Made by a program: the position numbers and the translations under genes. This document shows positions 25,642 through 33,633 of a DNA stretch of 64,000 nucleotides, piece after piece. Every line of letters starts with the position of its first letter. The stretch's first letter is position 1. A model generated the notes under the pieces. That model made no database searches. It was given only the letters and a program-made list of their open reading frames with translations, and had not been told where the DNA came from. The stretch lies in assembly GCF_008065155.1 (NCBI RefSeq), contig NZ_CP042819.1, forward strand, positions 2,362,922 through 2,426,921, written 5' to 3'. Source of the DNA: Octadecabacter sp. SW4 (GTDB lineage: Bacteria; Pseudomonadota; Alphaproteobacteria; Rhodobacterales; Rhodobacteraceae).

Positions 25642-26622
25642 TTATGCGGCTTGTTTTTGATGTTGCAAGCGGCGTTGGCGGATTGTCTGTTTCTTGATCT
25701 TCTTCCTTTCCCTGAGAATGGCTTTGTCGCGCCCGAAGTAGACGTCGGCGGGTGTGACGTTGTTCAGGCTCTCATGGTAGCGCTGATTGTTGTAATAGTC
25801 GACAAACGTGCCGATCTGGCGTTCGAGATCGCCGGGCAAGTAGTAGTTTTCCAGCAGAACCCGGTTCTTCATGGTCTGATGCCAGCGTTCGATCTTGCCT
25901 TGGGTCTGCGGGTGGAATGGTGCCCCACGGACATGCTTCATTTTTTGGCCTTCCAGCCATTCAGCCAAATCGCCAGAGATGTAGCACGAGCCATTATCGC
26001 TGAGCAGACGCGGTTTGTGGCGCACGACGGCCTGGTCGCAACCGGACGCCGTCAGCGCCAGCTCGATCGTGCCTGTTACGTCCTCCGCGCGCATGTTTGT
26101 GCAGAGCTTCCAGGCGATGATGTAGCGGCTGTAATCGTCCAGGATCGTGCTGAGATAGTACCAACCCCAACCGATAATCTTGAAGTAGGTGAAGTCGGTC
26201 TGCCACATCTCGTTGATGGCCGTGGTTTTGTCTTTGAACTCCTCCGCCGCTTTGATCACTACATAATCAGGGGCAGTAATCAGATCAGCAGCTTTGAGAA
26301 TGCGGTAAGCCGATGATTCAGATATAAAATACCGCTTCTCATCCGTGTATTTGACGGCCAGTTCCCGGGTGGTCAGCGCTTCATGTTCCAGTGCAAACTC
26401 AATCAGGTCATCACGGCGGGCATCCGGGATGCGGTTCCAGACCGATCCTGGACGTGGGGGTCTGTCAGCCAGCCCGTCCAGGCCGCCGTCGACATACAGA
26501 TCGTACCATCGATAGAATGTCGTGCGCGGGATGCCCAGCATGTCGAGTGTCTGTTTGACCGGCAAATGCGATCCCTCAACGGTGCGGATGATCTCCAGTT
26601 TTTCGGACGCGGGGTATCTCAT
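25642..26622 (-). CDS. IS3-family transposase OrfB
   Basis: 326 aa. Begins with an extra HTH (HLPVKQTLDMLGIPRTTFYR), then the DDE core: D in MWQTDFTYFKIIG, D in RLLSDNGSCYISG and E in QTQGKIERWHQTMK. It ends in a basic tail. Intact. Confidence 0.92.
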   Translation of the reverse strand: MRYPASEKLEIIRTVEGSHLPVKQTLDMLGIPRTTFYRWYDLYVDGGLDGLADRPPRPGSVWNRIPDARRDDLIEFALEHEALTTRELAVKYTDEKRYFISESSAYRILKAADLITAPDYVVIKAAEEFKDKTTAINEMWQTDFTYFKIIGWGWYYLSTILDDYSRYIIAWKLCTNMRAEDVTGTIELALTASGCDQAVVRHKPRLLSDNGSCYISGDLAEWLEGQKMKHVRGAPFHPQTQGKIERWHQTMKNRVLLENYYLPGDLERQIGTFVDYYNNQRYHESLNNVTPADVYFGRDKAILRERKKIKKQTIRQRRLQHQKQAA

Positions 26623-26993
26623 TCTTCGAACTCCCCAGCCCCTGTCATGCTTTTTTTGAGCAGACGGTTCTCAAGGGTCAGATCGGCAACGCATTCTTTC
26701 AAAGCCAAGGATTCTGAACGCAACTCCTTAACCTCTGGCGACGTGGCTTGCCGCGCTGTGTCACCCGATAACCGGCGCTTGCCAGCTTCAAGGAACTCCT
26801 TAGACCAGCTATAATACAGGCTCTCCGCGATCCCTTCACGGCGGCACAGCACCGAGATGCTCTCCTCGCCACGCAGGCCTGCCAATACAATGCGGATCTT
26901 CTCCTCAGCTGAATAGGTCTGCCGGGTTTTGCGACGGATGTTCTTAACTACCTTGTCGGCAGCATCTTTCGATGTCTGGGGCCTCTTCGTCAT
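26619..26993 (-). CDS. IS3-family transposase OrfA
   Basis: 124 aa: basic N-terminus, HTH (EEKIRIVLAGLRGEESISVL and REGIAESLYYSWSKEFL), then a leucine-zipper-like helix ending LENRLLKKSM. Overlaps orfB by ATGA. Confidence 0.9.
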   Translation of the reverse strand: MTKRPQTSKDAADKVVKNIRRKTRQTYSAEEKIRIVLAGLRGEESISVLCRREGIAESLYYSWSKEFLEAGKRRLSGDTARQATSPEVKELRSESLALKECVADLTLENRLLKKSMTGAGEFEE

Positions 26994-27059
26994 CTCGATC
27001 TCCTAATCGATAAGATGAACCCGAAATCCTCCCTTATTCAAATCCTCAAATCTGTCCCA

Positions 27060-27610
27060 CGAGCGCTGACGTCAGACAATCTGGACAAGCGCTTCTCTAT
27101 TCAATCGGCAACCAAGACCTGCTCTTAGAAGATGCCGCAGCTGCAGTAGCTACCGGGGTCGGACATTTAGAACACGGCAAATTCCAATTTTCCACTGACA
27201 GACTCCAGGAACTGTCTGTCAGGCTTCGAGGGTATGTTGCACTCGCGGAACGGCTGGCGGGTGATCTGTCCGAAACAACTCTGCTAAGAATACACATAAA
27301 CAGCCGTAAGCTGACTGCCCTAACCTATGCCGATTTTGAGACATCATTTCTGCCGCGTTTGATGACCCGGGTGAAAGTCGAGTTCGATACCTTCGATGTT
27401 TCCATCATCGACCACTCAGCAGATAATGACGTCCGACTTCTGTACCTAAAATCCCGCTACATGATAGAGACCGATCCTCGGCGAGTGGCGCAGAAAGCAT
27501 TTGATCAGGAAGTCTTAGACTTGAATACTCTCAATTTCAGCAATGAAGGACCGAGTTTTCGGGAGTTTGCTCAGACCCTGCTCAAGGCTGGTGTGAGAAT
27601 TCCCAGCTAG
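27060..27610 (+). pseudogene. 3' part of an unidentified gene, decapitated by IS-C
   Basis: The frame is open from the IS edge for about 183 codons (SGQALLYSIGNQDLLLEDAA ... SFREFAQTLLKAGVRIPS), with no start near the edge and normal codon use, so the N-terminal part was lost. The longest frame with a start codon is TTG 27359. RLRGYVALAERLAGDLSETT and VRLLYLKSRYMIETDPRRVA look like an alpha/beta protein. Family not recognised. It precedes the exonuclease gene by 78 bp on the same strand and may be its partner. Confidence 0.7.
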
Positions 27611-27688
27611 ATAAGACACACTTAGGCTTTCGTCGCGACGGTCAGTAGGAATTGGACTTTGGCGGAAGAAGGCAGGTAGTAGTCACGT

Positions 27689-29056
27689 ATGTTTGCATTT
27701 TACGACCTTGAAACCACGGGGACATCACCCGCTTTCGACCAACCCCTACAGTTTGCGGCGATCTTGACGGATGACGACTTCAACCAAGTTGAGCGCGTGG
27801 ATATTCGCTGCAGGCTCGCGCCGCACATTCTGCCAGCCCCTTGGGCTCTCGCTGTGACAGGTGTCTCGCCAGATCAGCTGATGGACCCTGCTCTTCCATC
27901 CTGGTTCGAGTTTTCGCATCAGATTAGCGACCTGATCAAACGCTGGGCTCCGGCGACATGGACCGGATACAACACACTTGCTTTTGACGAAGAGTTTCTT
28001 AGGCAGTCATTCTATCAAAATCTTCATCCCAGCTTGTATCAAACCCAGTTTGACAACAATGACCGGCTAGACCTCATGAAGGTGATCTACGCTGTCCGGG
28101 AGCGCGTGCCAGACGCCCTCGAATGGCCAATAGATGATCTTGGTCGCGAGAGTTTCAAACTGGACCGTCTCGCCCCTTCCAACGGCTTTGCCAATCATGA
28201 CGCCCATGATGCCCTCGGCGATGTAGAGGCAACAATCCATATGGCATCACTCATTCGCAAACGCGCCCCTGCCGTATGGGATCAATGCTTGTTGAACCGC
28301 GATAAACACCAAGTTGATCGATTGCTACAAAGCGGGCATCCCGTGCGCCTGATCGAACGATTTGGCGCGGCGCCACCACGATCCTATTTCGGTGCATATG
28401 CAGGTACAAACCCGCAGAACCGTAACTCTGTGGCATTTCTCGATCTGGACCTCTGTGATGCGTCTATCATCCATGCCAATGATCGAGATCTTGCCAAAGC
28501 GGTCGCTGCATCTCCCAAACTGATACGGACGATTGCGATGAACAAAGTTCCGAGCGTATTCCCAGTTGCCAACCCCAGCGCTGCGCACAGTTCGCTCGCC
28601 CAGCTAGTTTCTGCACACCCTGAATTTCATAAACGAGTGGGGCAGGCTTTGGCCGATCGCTATGCGGATAAAGAGCCCGGCCAACACGTCGAACAGTTGA
28701 TCTATGACGGCTTCTATAGCGCCGATGACAAACAGGCCCTTGAAGATTTCACCGCAGCCGACTGGCGTGACCGCGCTCGAATTGTCGCTCAACTAGACGA
28801 CATCCGCCTCAAGCAACTGGGTATGCGGCTTATCTTCTCCAATGCCCCAGAGTTTGCAACCATGAACTACAGGTCAGCAGCAAGCGCTGCGATCCGAGAC
28901 CGCTGGCTGACCAACGAGCCATCCACGCCATGGACGACTAAGGCAACAGTAGAAGAACAACTCGGCGAGATTATCAGTGGTGAGGTGCTAGACCAGAATC
29001 GGATTTGTGCACTTCAAGACTTCTATCACGCAAGAATCTCAGAAGTTGGCGCATAG
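27689..29056 (+). CDS. Exodeoxyribonuclease I-like DEDDh exonuclease
   Basis: 455 aa, near the length of E. coli ExoI (475). Exo I motif FYDLETTGTSPAFDQPLQF, Exo II TWTGYNTLAFDEEFLRQSF, and Exo III NHDAHDALGDVEA give the DEDDh residues. The C-terminal half resembles the ExoI C-terminal domain (FYSADDKQALEDF, EFATMNYRSAA). ExoI degrades single-stranded DNA 3' to 5'. Its location on a mobile island beside a broken gene is unlike a housekeeping sbcB and could reflect recombination or defence use. Confidence 0.85.
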   Translation: MFAFYDLETTGTSPAFDQPLQFAAILTDDDFNQVERVDIRCRLAPHILPAPWALAVTGVSPDQLMDPALPSWFEFSHQISDLIKRWAPATWTGYNTLAFDEEFLRQSFYQNLHPSLYQTQFDNNDRLDLMKVIYAVRERVPDALEWPIDDLGRESFKLDRLAPSNGFANHDAHDALGDVEATIHMASLIRKRAPAVWDQCLLNRDKHQVDRLLQSGHPVRLIERFGAAPPRSYFGAYAGTNPQNRNSVAFLDLDLCDASIIHANDRDLAKAVAASPKLIRTIAMNKVPSVFPVANPSAAHSSLAQLVSAHPEFHKRVGQALADRYADKEPGQHVEQLIYDGFYSADDKQALEDFTAADWRDRARIVAQLDDIRLKQLGMRLIFSNAPEFATMNYRSAASAAIRDRWLTNEPSTPWTTKATVEEQLGEIISGEVLDQNRICALQDFYHARISEVGA

Positions 29057-29368
29057 GTTTACGCCAACGGCCACATAGCCTGATCTCTACCGTCCCCTGA
29101 TCTTTTGTGCGGGCCATGGCTCACCAATAGCACTGTAGTGAATTGGCCCCAATCACAAGAACAATGGAGCACTTTTTTGCCATTAAGCTATAGCTCGACT
29201 CATAAATCCAGATCACAGTTCACGCGCGAGATGATGTAGAAGCTTTCCCACTCTATGGCCTTAGCTTTGGTCAGTATCCCTCTGAAATAAAACTGGAAAG
29301 CCCAACTGCATCTAAGATTTTTGGCCCTTGCAGAAAGCCAGGGCGGGAGACCCGCCCCGGCACTGAGG
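29057..29368. other. Intergenic stretch
   Basis: 312 bp between convergent genes. No gene or clear terminator recognised. It is AT-richer than its surroundings. Confidence 0.4.
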
Positions 29369-29566
29369 TCACTCGGTGACCGGATCATCATCGCGGCGCG
29401 GGAAGGCGACCATCTCGACTTCGGGGAACATGCTGTGTTTGACGTTGATCGAAGTGATGTTGCCGCTTTCGTCGGCATTGACGAAGAGGACGCCGCAGCG
29501 GTCCCAGTAGTTCTTGCCGTCTTTTTCGCCGGATTTGACGTTCAGTTTCAGAGTTTGAGTAGCCAT
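29369..29566 (-). CDS. Small conserved-looking hypothetical protein
   Basis: 65 aa: MATQTLKLNVKSGEKDGKNY then WDRCGVLFVNADESGNITSI, a compact beta-rich protein. GTGAGGATC lies just upstream of ATG. The layout recalls small DUF736-like plasmid proteins, but I cannot assign it firmly. It lies between the exonuclease and hipA. Confidence 0.7.
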   Translation of the reverse strand: MATQTLKLNVKSGEKDGKNYWDRCGVLFVNADESGNITSINVKHSMFPEVEMVAFPRRDDDPVTE

Positions 29567-29869
29567 TTTTTGATCCTCACTTTGAGTGTTTCGATGAACA
29601 TGACCAAAGCAGGCACCAAGGGGCTGTCAGCGAGAAACTTGCCTCGCGAGGAATGCGCTGGCGCAGGGGAATTTTCTTGTTGAAGCGGTGCTTGCGCCGC
29701 GTCTGGCACGGCTGCCCGCTTATGTTCAGCAATCAGAAACACGGCGTTGTGGATCTGAGTTTGGCCGTCAATCTCTGAGTTGGCTCGTCAAAGCTGGCCT
29801 GGAACGCTGCAACTCGTGTACTGGGCCTGCAGATTGCTCGCAGTAAATATGATCTACCGACCATAAACC
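29567..29869. other. Intergenic stretch upstream of the 65-aa gene
   Basis: About 300 bp without a credible gene. It would hold the promoter of the 65-aa gene and the downstream flank of hipA. Confidence 0.4.
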
Positions 29870-29891
29870 GGAAAAATGATCTGCGGATCAT
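29870..29891 (-). terminator. Rho-independent terminator after hipA
   Basis: On the minus strand ATGATC-CGCA-GATCAT is followed by TTTTT; the hairpin overlaps the hipA stop codon. The stem is short (6 bp) but the T-run is clear. Confidence 0.6.
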
Positions 29892-31180
29892 ACGGCATGA
29901 AAGGCAATCGCCCGACGTCGCACGCCAGCAGCAATAGCTTCCGCCAATGGCTGTGGAAACCCATCCGGCAGTTCTGCTAGTGCCTTGTCCAAGGCGGGTT
30001 CGAGCTCAGACGCAACGCCCGACAAGACCTCTTCCGCCAGCGCCACACCAAAACCTGCCGCCTTCGCAGCCTGCAGGAAATGGCGGAGCACCACCTCGTT
30101 GATCCGGTAGTGTCCATCGACGGCCATAGCGAGGCGCATCCGGTTCTGGCGGATTTGACCGTCATCCACAGCTTTCTGTGCGCTCAGCACGTCATAAAGC
30201 GGGGTCATACGGAAACCGCCGGGGCGCAATGCGATGCTGAAATTCTTTGCGTGCCCGTCTGTCGCTCCTAAGAGCCAAAAAAGCACCTGCGCGCGGAAGA
30301 ACACGCGTTGATCCGCCTCGGGGTCATCACTGCCAGTCAGCAACCCGATCCCTTCGGTGATCCCCGGCCCGCCATCCATTTGGTATTTCTGGCTGGGTGG
30401 GACCGAGAGTGCCTGACAAAAATCTTCCTGCGGGAGGCGGATCAAGCGGCCATCCTTGGTCCAGCGCCGATCAAACCGCGTCACCACAAGGCTGCGCACG
30501 TCCTCGAAGTCGGCAATCTCGACTTCAGCCACATTCATGCCCATGGCGCGACAGAGGTTCATGCAGAAAAATTCGTTCTCAACACTGTCAGACAAATCGA
30601 TCCCTGCGGGCAGAACGCCAAGCTGGGTCTTGAGGATATGGGTTGTAGGGGTAAGCCCAGATGGACGGATCCACGCGCCCTCATGGCGCAGCAGCGCAGT
30701 TTTCTCCTGCGCGCCTGCAATGGAAATGCGGAAGTCGTCCTCCTCGTCCAAGCCAAGCGGAGCGCTTGCGAGGTTGCGTAACATATCCGCAATCTGCGCC
30801 TCAGAAACGGGCTCGCCCTCGAGCGCGCCAACCTCGGGGATCTCACCCGAAACGAACTGCAAGGCCCCCACGCAATCGCGCCCAATCTTCTCTAGCATGT
30901 GCCATGCGTCCGTGCCGCCTGCACGCACCCGAGCGGCAACGCGCTCACGTATCGCCTGATTGTCCGGAAGCAGATTTTCCAGGTAGGCAATGACAGGGCC
31001 GCCTTGGTGCGCCTCTTCGCGCAAAGGCAGTGACAACGAGATAGGCATGGCGTGTTCCCACGACAGCCAACTCGGATCATAGGTGAAGCTGATTGCGCCT
31101 GAGCCTGCGAGACGCAAAGCCCCTACCAACCGTCCGTTCAGAAGCACTTGCATCGTGCCACTACGCCCGTGTTTGGCCAT
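29888..31180 (-). CDS. hipA: HipA-family serine/threonine kinase toxin
   Basis: 430 aa with N-terminal HipA couple_hipA segment (LLNGRLVGALRLAG, FTYDPSWLS) and the kinase core. SIAGAQEKTALL (153-164) is the autophosphorylation loop (S153 in the position of E. coli S150), TRFDRR, and catalytic D308 in ATDGHAKNFS with N313, then MTPLYDV. In E. coli HipA phosphorylates GltX and induces persistence; the target here is unknown. The ATG overlaps the hipB stop by one base, so antitoxin is made first. Probably stabilises the island. Confidence 0.93.
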   Translation of the reverse strand: MAKHGRSGTMQVLLNGRLVGALRLAGSGAISFTYDPSWLSWEHAMPISLSLPLREEAHQGGPVIAYLENLLPDNQAIRERVAARVRAGGTDAWHMLEKIGRDCVGALQFVSGEIPEVGALEGEPVSEAQIADMLRNLASAPLGLDEEDDFRISIAGAQEKTALLRHEGAWIRPSGLTPTTHILKTQLGVLPAGIDLSDSVENEFFCMNLCRAMGMNVAEVEIADFEDVRSLVVTRFDRRWTKDGRLIRLPQEDFCQALSVPPSQKYQMDGGPGITEGIGLLTGSDDPEADQRVFFRAQVLFWLLGATDGHAKNFSIALRPGGFRMTPLYDVLSAQKAVDDGQIRQNRMRLAMAVDGHYRINEVVLRHFLQAAKAAGFGVALAEEVLSGVASELEPALDKALAELPDGFPQPLAEAIAAGVRRRAIAFHAV

Positions 31181-31425
31181 CAGAAGATATCCTCGATCTC
31201 AAGCGAGCCACCGCGCTCTACCAATCGGAACTCAAGCCCAAGTGCCGCCATGACAGCGAGCACTGTGGCGAGCTTGGTTCCCGCGTCACCATTCTCGAGC
31301 GATGAAATCGTCGCAACGCGCAAATTCGTGCGCGCGCTGATATCGCTTTGGGTCCAGCCGCGCGCCTTTCGCGTCCGGCGGAATGCCTCGCCGATCTGCT
31401 CGGCCGTTCTTGCTGTGAGGTCCAT
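31180..31425 (-). CDS. hipB: HipB-like XRE antitoxin
   Basis: 81 aa: EAFRRTRKARGWTQSDISAR and VATISSLENGDAGTKLATV form the HTH, then a short beta tail (LEFRLVERGG), as in HipB, which binds DNA and neutralises HipA. Three phased palindromes lie directly upstream. Confidence 0.92.
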   Translation of the reverse strand: MDLTARTAEQIGEAFRRTRKARGWTQSDISARTNLRVATISSLENGDAGTKLATVLAVMAALGLEFRLVERGGSLEIEDIF

Positions 31426-31438
31426 GATGTGGCTCCTT

Positions 31439-31508
31439 TTACGGCAGAGCGTAAATCAAAACAAATTACGCTGCAACGTAAATATTCGATTTTTACGCCA
31501 TAGCGTAA
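31439..31508. promoter_or_regulatory. Three phased TTACG-N6-CGTAA operators of hipBA
   Basis: TTACG-N6-CGTAA occurs at 31439-31454, 31466-31481 and 31493-31508, start to start exactly 27 bp apart, in the promoter region of hipB. All five positions of each arm match. The spacing is about 2.6 helical turns, so neighbouring dimers would sit on different faces and could wrap DNA. The third site lies 15 bp before the stop of the adjacent upstream gene. Confidence 0.85.
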
Positions 31509-31522
31509 CAATCGAGCCGCAC

Positions 31523-32386
31523 TCATGCCTGCAGCCCCGCAGCTCGAACCTGCTCAGGCGTCACCAGCTTCGATGCAATTAAGTCCTCGACCTGCCGGTT
31601 GGTGATGTGACGACACAGGGGATGGCGCTCGTGGATCCACTCGGTGAGGCTGGCACGACCTTTGGCTTCGGCCTCTCGCGCCTTCTCGCGGTCCGCCTGA
31701 ATCTGGGCAAGGCCCTTCTCCCATCGGCGCATCTTGAACCAGTTGTCTGAGAAACAAACCTTGCTGCGCGTGTAGCCGTCACTTTCCTTCGCATAGGCCT
31801 TGACCGCCTGCAGCAGATCATCGGGCTTTACCCCGGCTTTCACGGCGGCTGCGATCAAGCGCAGACCGGTTCGCCGGTCTCGGACCCTGTCTTCGGGATA
31901 GGCCGCCAGGATCTTCTCAGATTCAAGATCTTCAACCTCCTCCGCCGCCTCGCGCCTGCGCGTAGGTGGTTTATGGATGGTTTTAGGATGGTTTGGGGTC
32001 CACCGTGAACCCCGTACCCCGTTCACCGTGGACCCCGTACCGGGTTCAGGCTGGACGGGGTTCACAGTGACCCCCGTCTCAATGTCGGGCTCCGCCGTGG
32101 GTTCGAGCGCGGCCACGCGTTCCAGAACGATACGGTAAATGACCGTGTAGCCGTTCTTGCAGTGCCGCCGCCCTGTCTCGATCAGAATGCCTTCGCGCAG
32201 GAAGTCGATGATGGTGCGCTTCACCGTGCTTTCGCTGAGCTCTGTGTGGCGCTGGATCGTCCCCTTGGAGCACCAGATACCCGAGCCGTCATCGCTCGCC
32301 TTGTCGGCCAGGAACATGATGATCTGCTTGCGCGCAGCGCTGCCAAAGCGGCGCTCTGCGCATTCATTCGCTATGCGCCAGCTCAT
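31523..32386 (-). CDS. Replication-protein-like HTH protein
   Basis: 287 aa. The N-terminal winged HTH is clear: KQIIMFLADKASDDGSGIWC, GTIQRHTELSESTVKRTIID and FLREGILIETGRR, the HTH_36 pattern found in plasmid and phage replication proteins. A disordered Pro/Thr linker (residues about 100-150) is followed by a helical C-terminal domain (RLIAAAVKAGVKPDDLLQAV). It lies next to attR. The linker is encoded by iteron-like repeats. Function as an initiator is inferred. Confidence 0.8.
   Translation of the reverse strand: MSWRIANECAERRFGSAARKQIIMFLADKASDDGSGIWCSKGTIQRHTELSESTVKRTIIDFLREGILIETGRRHCKNGYTVIYRIVLERVAALEPTAEPDIETGVTVNPVQPEPGTGSTVNGVRGSRWTPNHPKTIHKPPTRRREAAEEVEDLESEKILAAYPEDRVRDRRTGLRLIAAAVKAGVKPDDLLQAVKAYAKESDGYTRSKVCFSDNWFKMRRWEKGLAQIQADREKAREAEAKGRASLTEWIHERHPLCRHITNRQVEDLIASKLVTPEQVRAAGLQA
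32001..32069. repeat. Three iteron-like 17-bp repeats inside the HTH gene
   Basis: CACCGTGAACCCCGTAC at 32001-32017, CACCGTGGACCCCGTAC at 32024-32040 (23-bp step), and an inverted copy with two changes at 32053-32069. They fall in the disordered-linker part of the gene. Confidence 0.6.
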
Positions 32387-32522
32387 TCCAATGCCTCAAG
32401 GTTAGAAGCGTTACTGTGAGCATTCTGGGGCGCAATAAGCGTTGAAACTTTCGCTTTTTGTTCACATTTTGTCAGGGGGTGTTTTGCACCCCTAAGCCGT
32501 TGTTTTTGCTTCCTGTCTTTCT

Positions 32523-32569
32523 GGATTGCAAATCCGTGTACACCGGTTCGATTCCGGTACTCGCCTCCA
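32523..32569 (+). repeat. Internal att site: tRNA-Cys 3' segment, copy 2 of 3
   Basis: Identical over 47 bp to the tRNA-Cys 3' end at 2735-2781. Only the 3' part is present; there is no 5' half, so it is not a tRNA gene. It is the right end of island 1 and the left end of the mini-element. Confidence 0.93.
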
Positions 32570-32579
32570 TTTAAAAACA

Positions 32580-32593
32580 ATCACTTGCGTGAT
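32580..32593 (+). repeat. Hairpin next to att copy 2
   Basis: ATCAC-TTGC-GTGAT, counterpart of 2791-2804 with the stem preserved by a double change. Confidence 0.6.
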
Positions 32594-32753
32594 TTCCGCG
32601 TGCTGTTTGATTGTAAAATGGCAACCAGTCCATGATTTAGTTCGGTATCGCGGCGTTGTCGGCCAGAATTGACATAGTTGGGTCCCCGAGTCTTAGATCA
32701 TTAGGAAAACTATGCCCGATCGCCGACGGCACCACAAAGAAGGATTTCCAGAA

Positions 32754-33173
32754 ATGCATCCTACTGAAAAAATTGTCCGCCAGTTTCATGAATCTTGGGA
32801 CATGCGCGATCCAGACCGCGGCGTTGCAGTGATATCTGACGACTGCAAATTCGAGGACGTTGCCCGTGACGAGAAGCAAATCGGACCCGAAGGTTACCGA
32901 ATGGACTACGAACGTTGGCGTAGGGCTTTTCCCGATGGGGAAGTGAAGGTTACGAATGTGATAGTGGATGGCGACCGGGCTGTCGTCGAATTCGTTAATC
33001 GCGGCACCCACACGGGTCCGCTCGAATCTTCCCTTGGAACATTCGAGCCAAGCGGAAGGCGGCAGGAGTCGCGCTATTGTTCCGTGATGCGGGTCGCAGA
33101 TGGAATGGTGGTCGAGGGACGAGATTACTACGACAGTGCCACCATCGCACGGCAATTGGGGCTTGTAGACTGA
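32754..33173 (+). CDS. SnoaL-like (NTF2 fold) protein
   Basis: 139 aa from ATG 32754, which has AAGGA upstream; an in-frame ATG at 32712 is less likely. VRQFHESWDMRDPDRGVAVI, FPDGEVKVTNVIVDGDRAVV and EFVNRGTHTG are the SnoaL/ester-cyclase pattern, a small cone-shaped fold used by polyketide cyclases and many proteins of unknown role. No biosynthesis genes nearby. It is the only gene of the mini-element. Confidence 0.82.
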   Translation: MHPTEKIVRQFHESWDMRDPDRGVAVISDDCKFEDVARDEKQIGPEGYRMDYERWRRAFPDGEVKVTNVIVDGDRAVVEFVNRGTHTGPLESSLGTFEPSGRRQESRYCSVMRVADGMVVEGRDYYDSATIARQLGLVD

Positions 33174-33274
33174 CGTGCCTTTCATTTTACATTGAGCAGG
33201 TAACCCACTGATATGCCACAGGCGCTCTACGGATCATTTTGCAAAGAAGCCCAATAAAATCAGTGGAGTAATTA

Positions 33275-33321
33275 GGATTGCAAATCCGTGCACACCGGTT
33301 CGATTCCGGTACTCGCCTCCA
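33275..33321 (+). repeat. attR: tRNA-Cys 3' segment, copy 3 of 3
   Basis: 46 of 47 bases match the tRNA 3' end (GTGCAC where the tRNA has GTGTAC). It is the outer right boundary of the composite island; the chromosome resumes after it. Confidence 0.92.
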
Positions 33322-33633
33322 GCGTTTTCACACATTTCAAACTCATCGCGGTTTCTTGTGGCCTCCCCTTGGAGAACCCGTTCTGCTCAGCGCATTCCAA
33401 CTATGGAGAGTGCCACAAAACGACACCCTAGACAGCGAGAAGCCGCCGCATTTGGCCAGTTGACGGGCGGGCAGACGGCATTGGTGAGCAATATGGCCTT
33501 CCGGCTGCAAGTCAGGGCTGCGGCCTTCGGTTACCCGGGCGCTCAGGTAGAAACTGCAGACAACGAATTATTCATTCTTAACAGGCACTTTCGGCTGGCG
33601 TGGGTTTCTCGCCAAATGAAAAGCTGGAATTGA
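33322..33633. other. Spacer right of the island
   Basis: 312 bp. A 91-codon open frame (33358-33633) has no ribosome site or recognisable motif and I do not call it. The sequence GGCCTTCCGGCTGCAAGTC and its surroundings look like intergenic debris. Confidence 0.4.

Larger units (their letters stand above)
25588..27059 (-). mobile_element. IS3-family insertion sequence (IS-C)
   Basis: 1472 bp with termini TGGGACA (25588) and TGTCCCA (ending 27059). orfA and orfB overlap by ATGA on the minus strand. Flanks ATAAAA and CGAGCG share no target duplication, and the genes on the two sides are unrelated fragments (virB10 5' part, unknown gene 3' part), implying a deletion anchored on this IS. Confidence 0.9.
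2782..32569. mobile_element. Genomic island 1 in tRNA-Cys, with integrase, degraded T4SS and cargo
   Basis: Bounded by the tRNA-Cys 3' repeat at 2735-2781 and its exact copy at 32523-32569. It carries a tyrosine recombinase at the tRNA end, three IS3-family elements, regulators, a phosphorelay cassette, virB genes, hipBA and a replication-like HTH gene. Conjugation functions are incomplete (no virB6, virB11, virD4 or relaxase; virB10 cut), so it is probably immobile by itself unless helped, although the integrase frame is intact. Confidence 0.9.
32570..33321. mobile_element. Mini-element between att copies 2 and 3
   Basis: 752 bp with one gene and no integrase. Its first 25 bp resemble the first 25 bp of island 1 including the hairpin, so it looks like the remains of a related element inserted earlier at the same tRNA and later shrunk by deletion. 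Confidence 0.7.

Noticed and set aside
32523..33321. Two further tRNA-Cys genes
   Set aside because: Only the 3' 47 nt are present; the acceptor 5' strand and D arm are missing, so these are att sites.
33358..33633. 91-codon frame right of the island
   Set aside because: No ribosome site or motif; looks like intergenic sequence.
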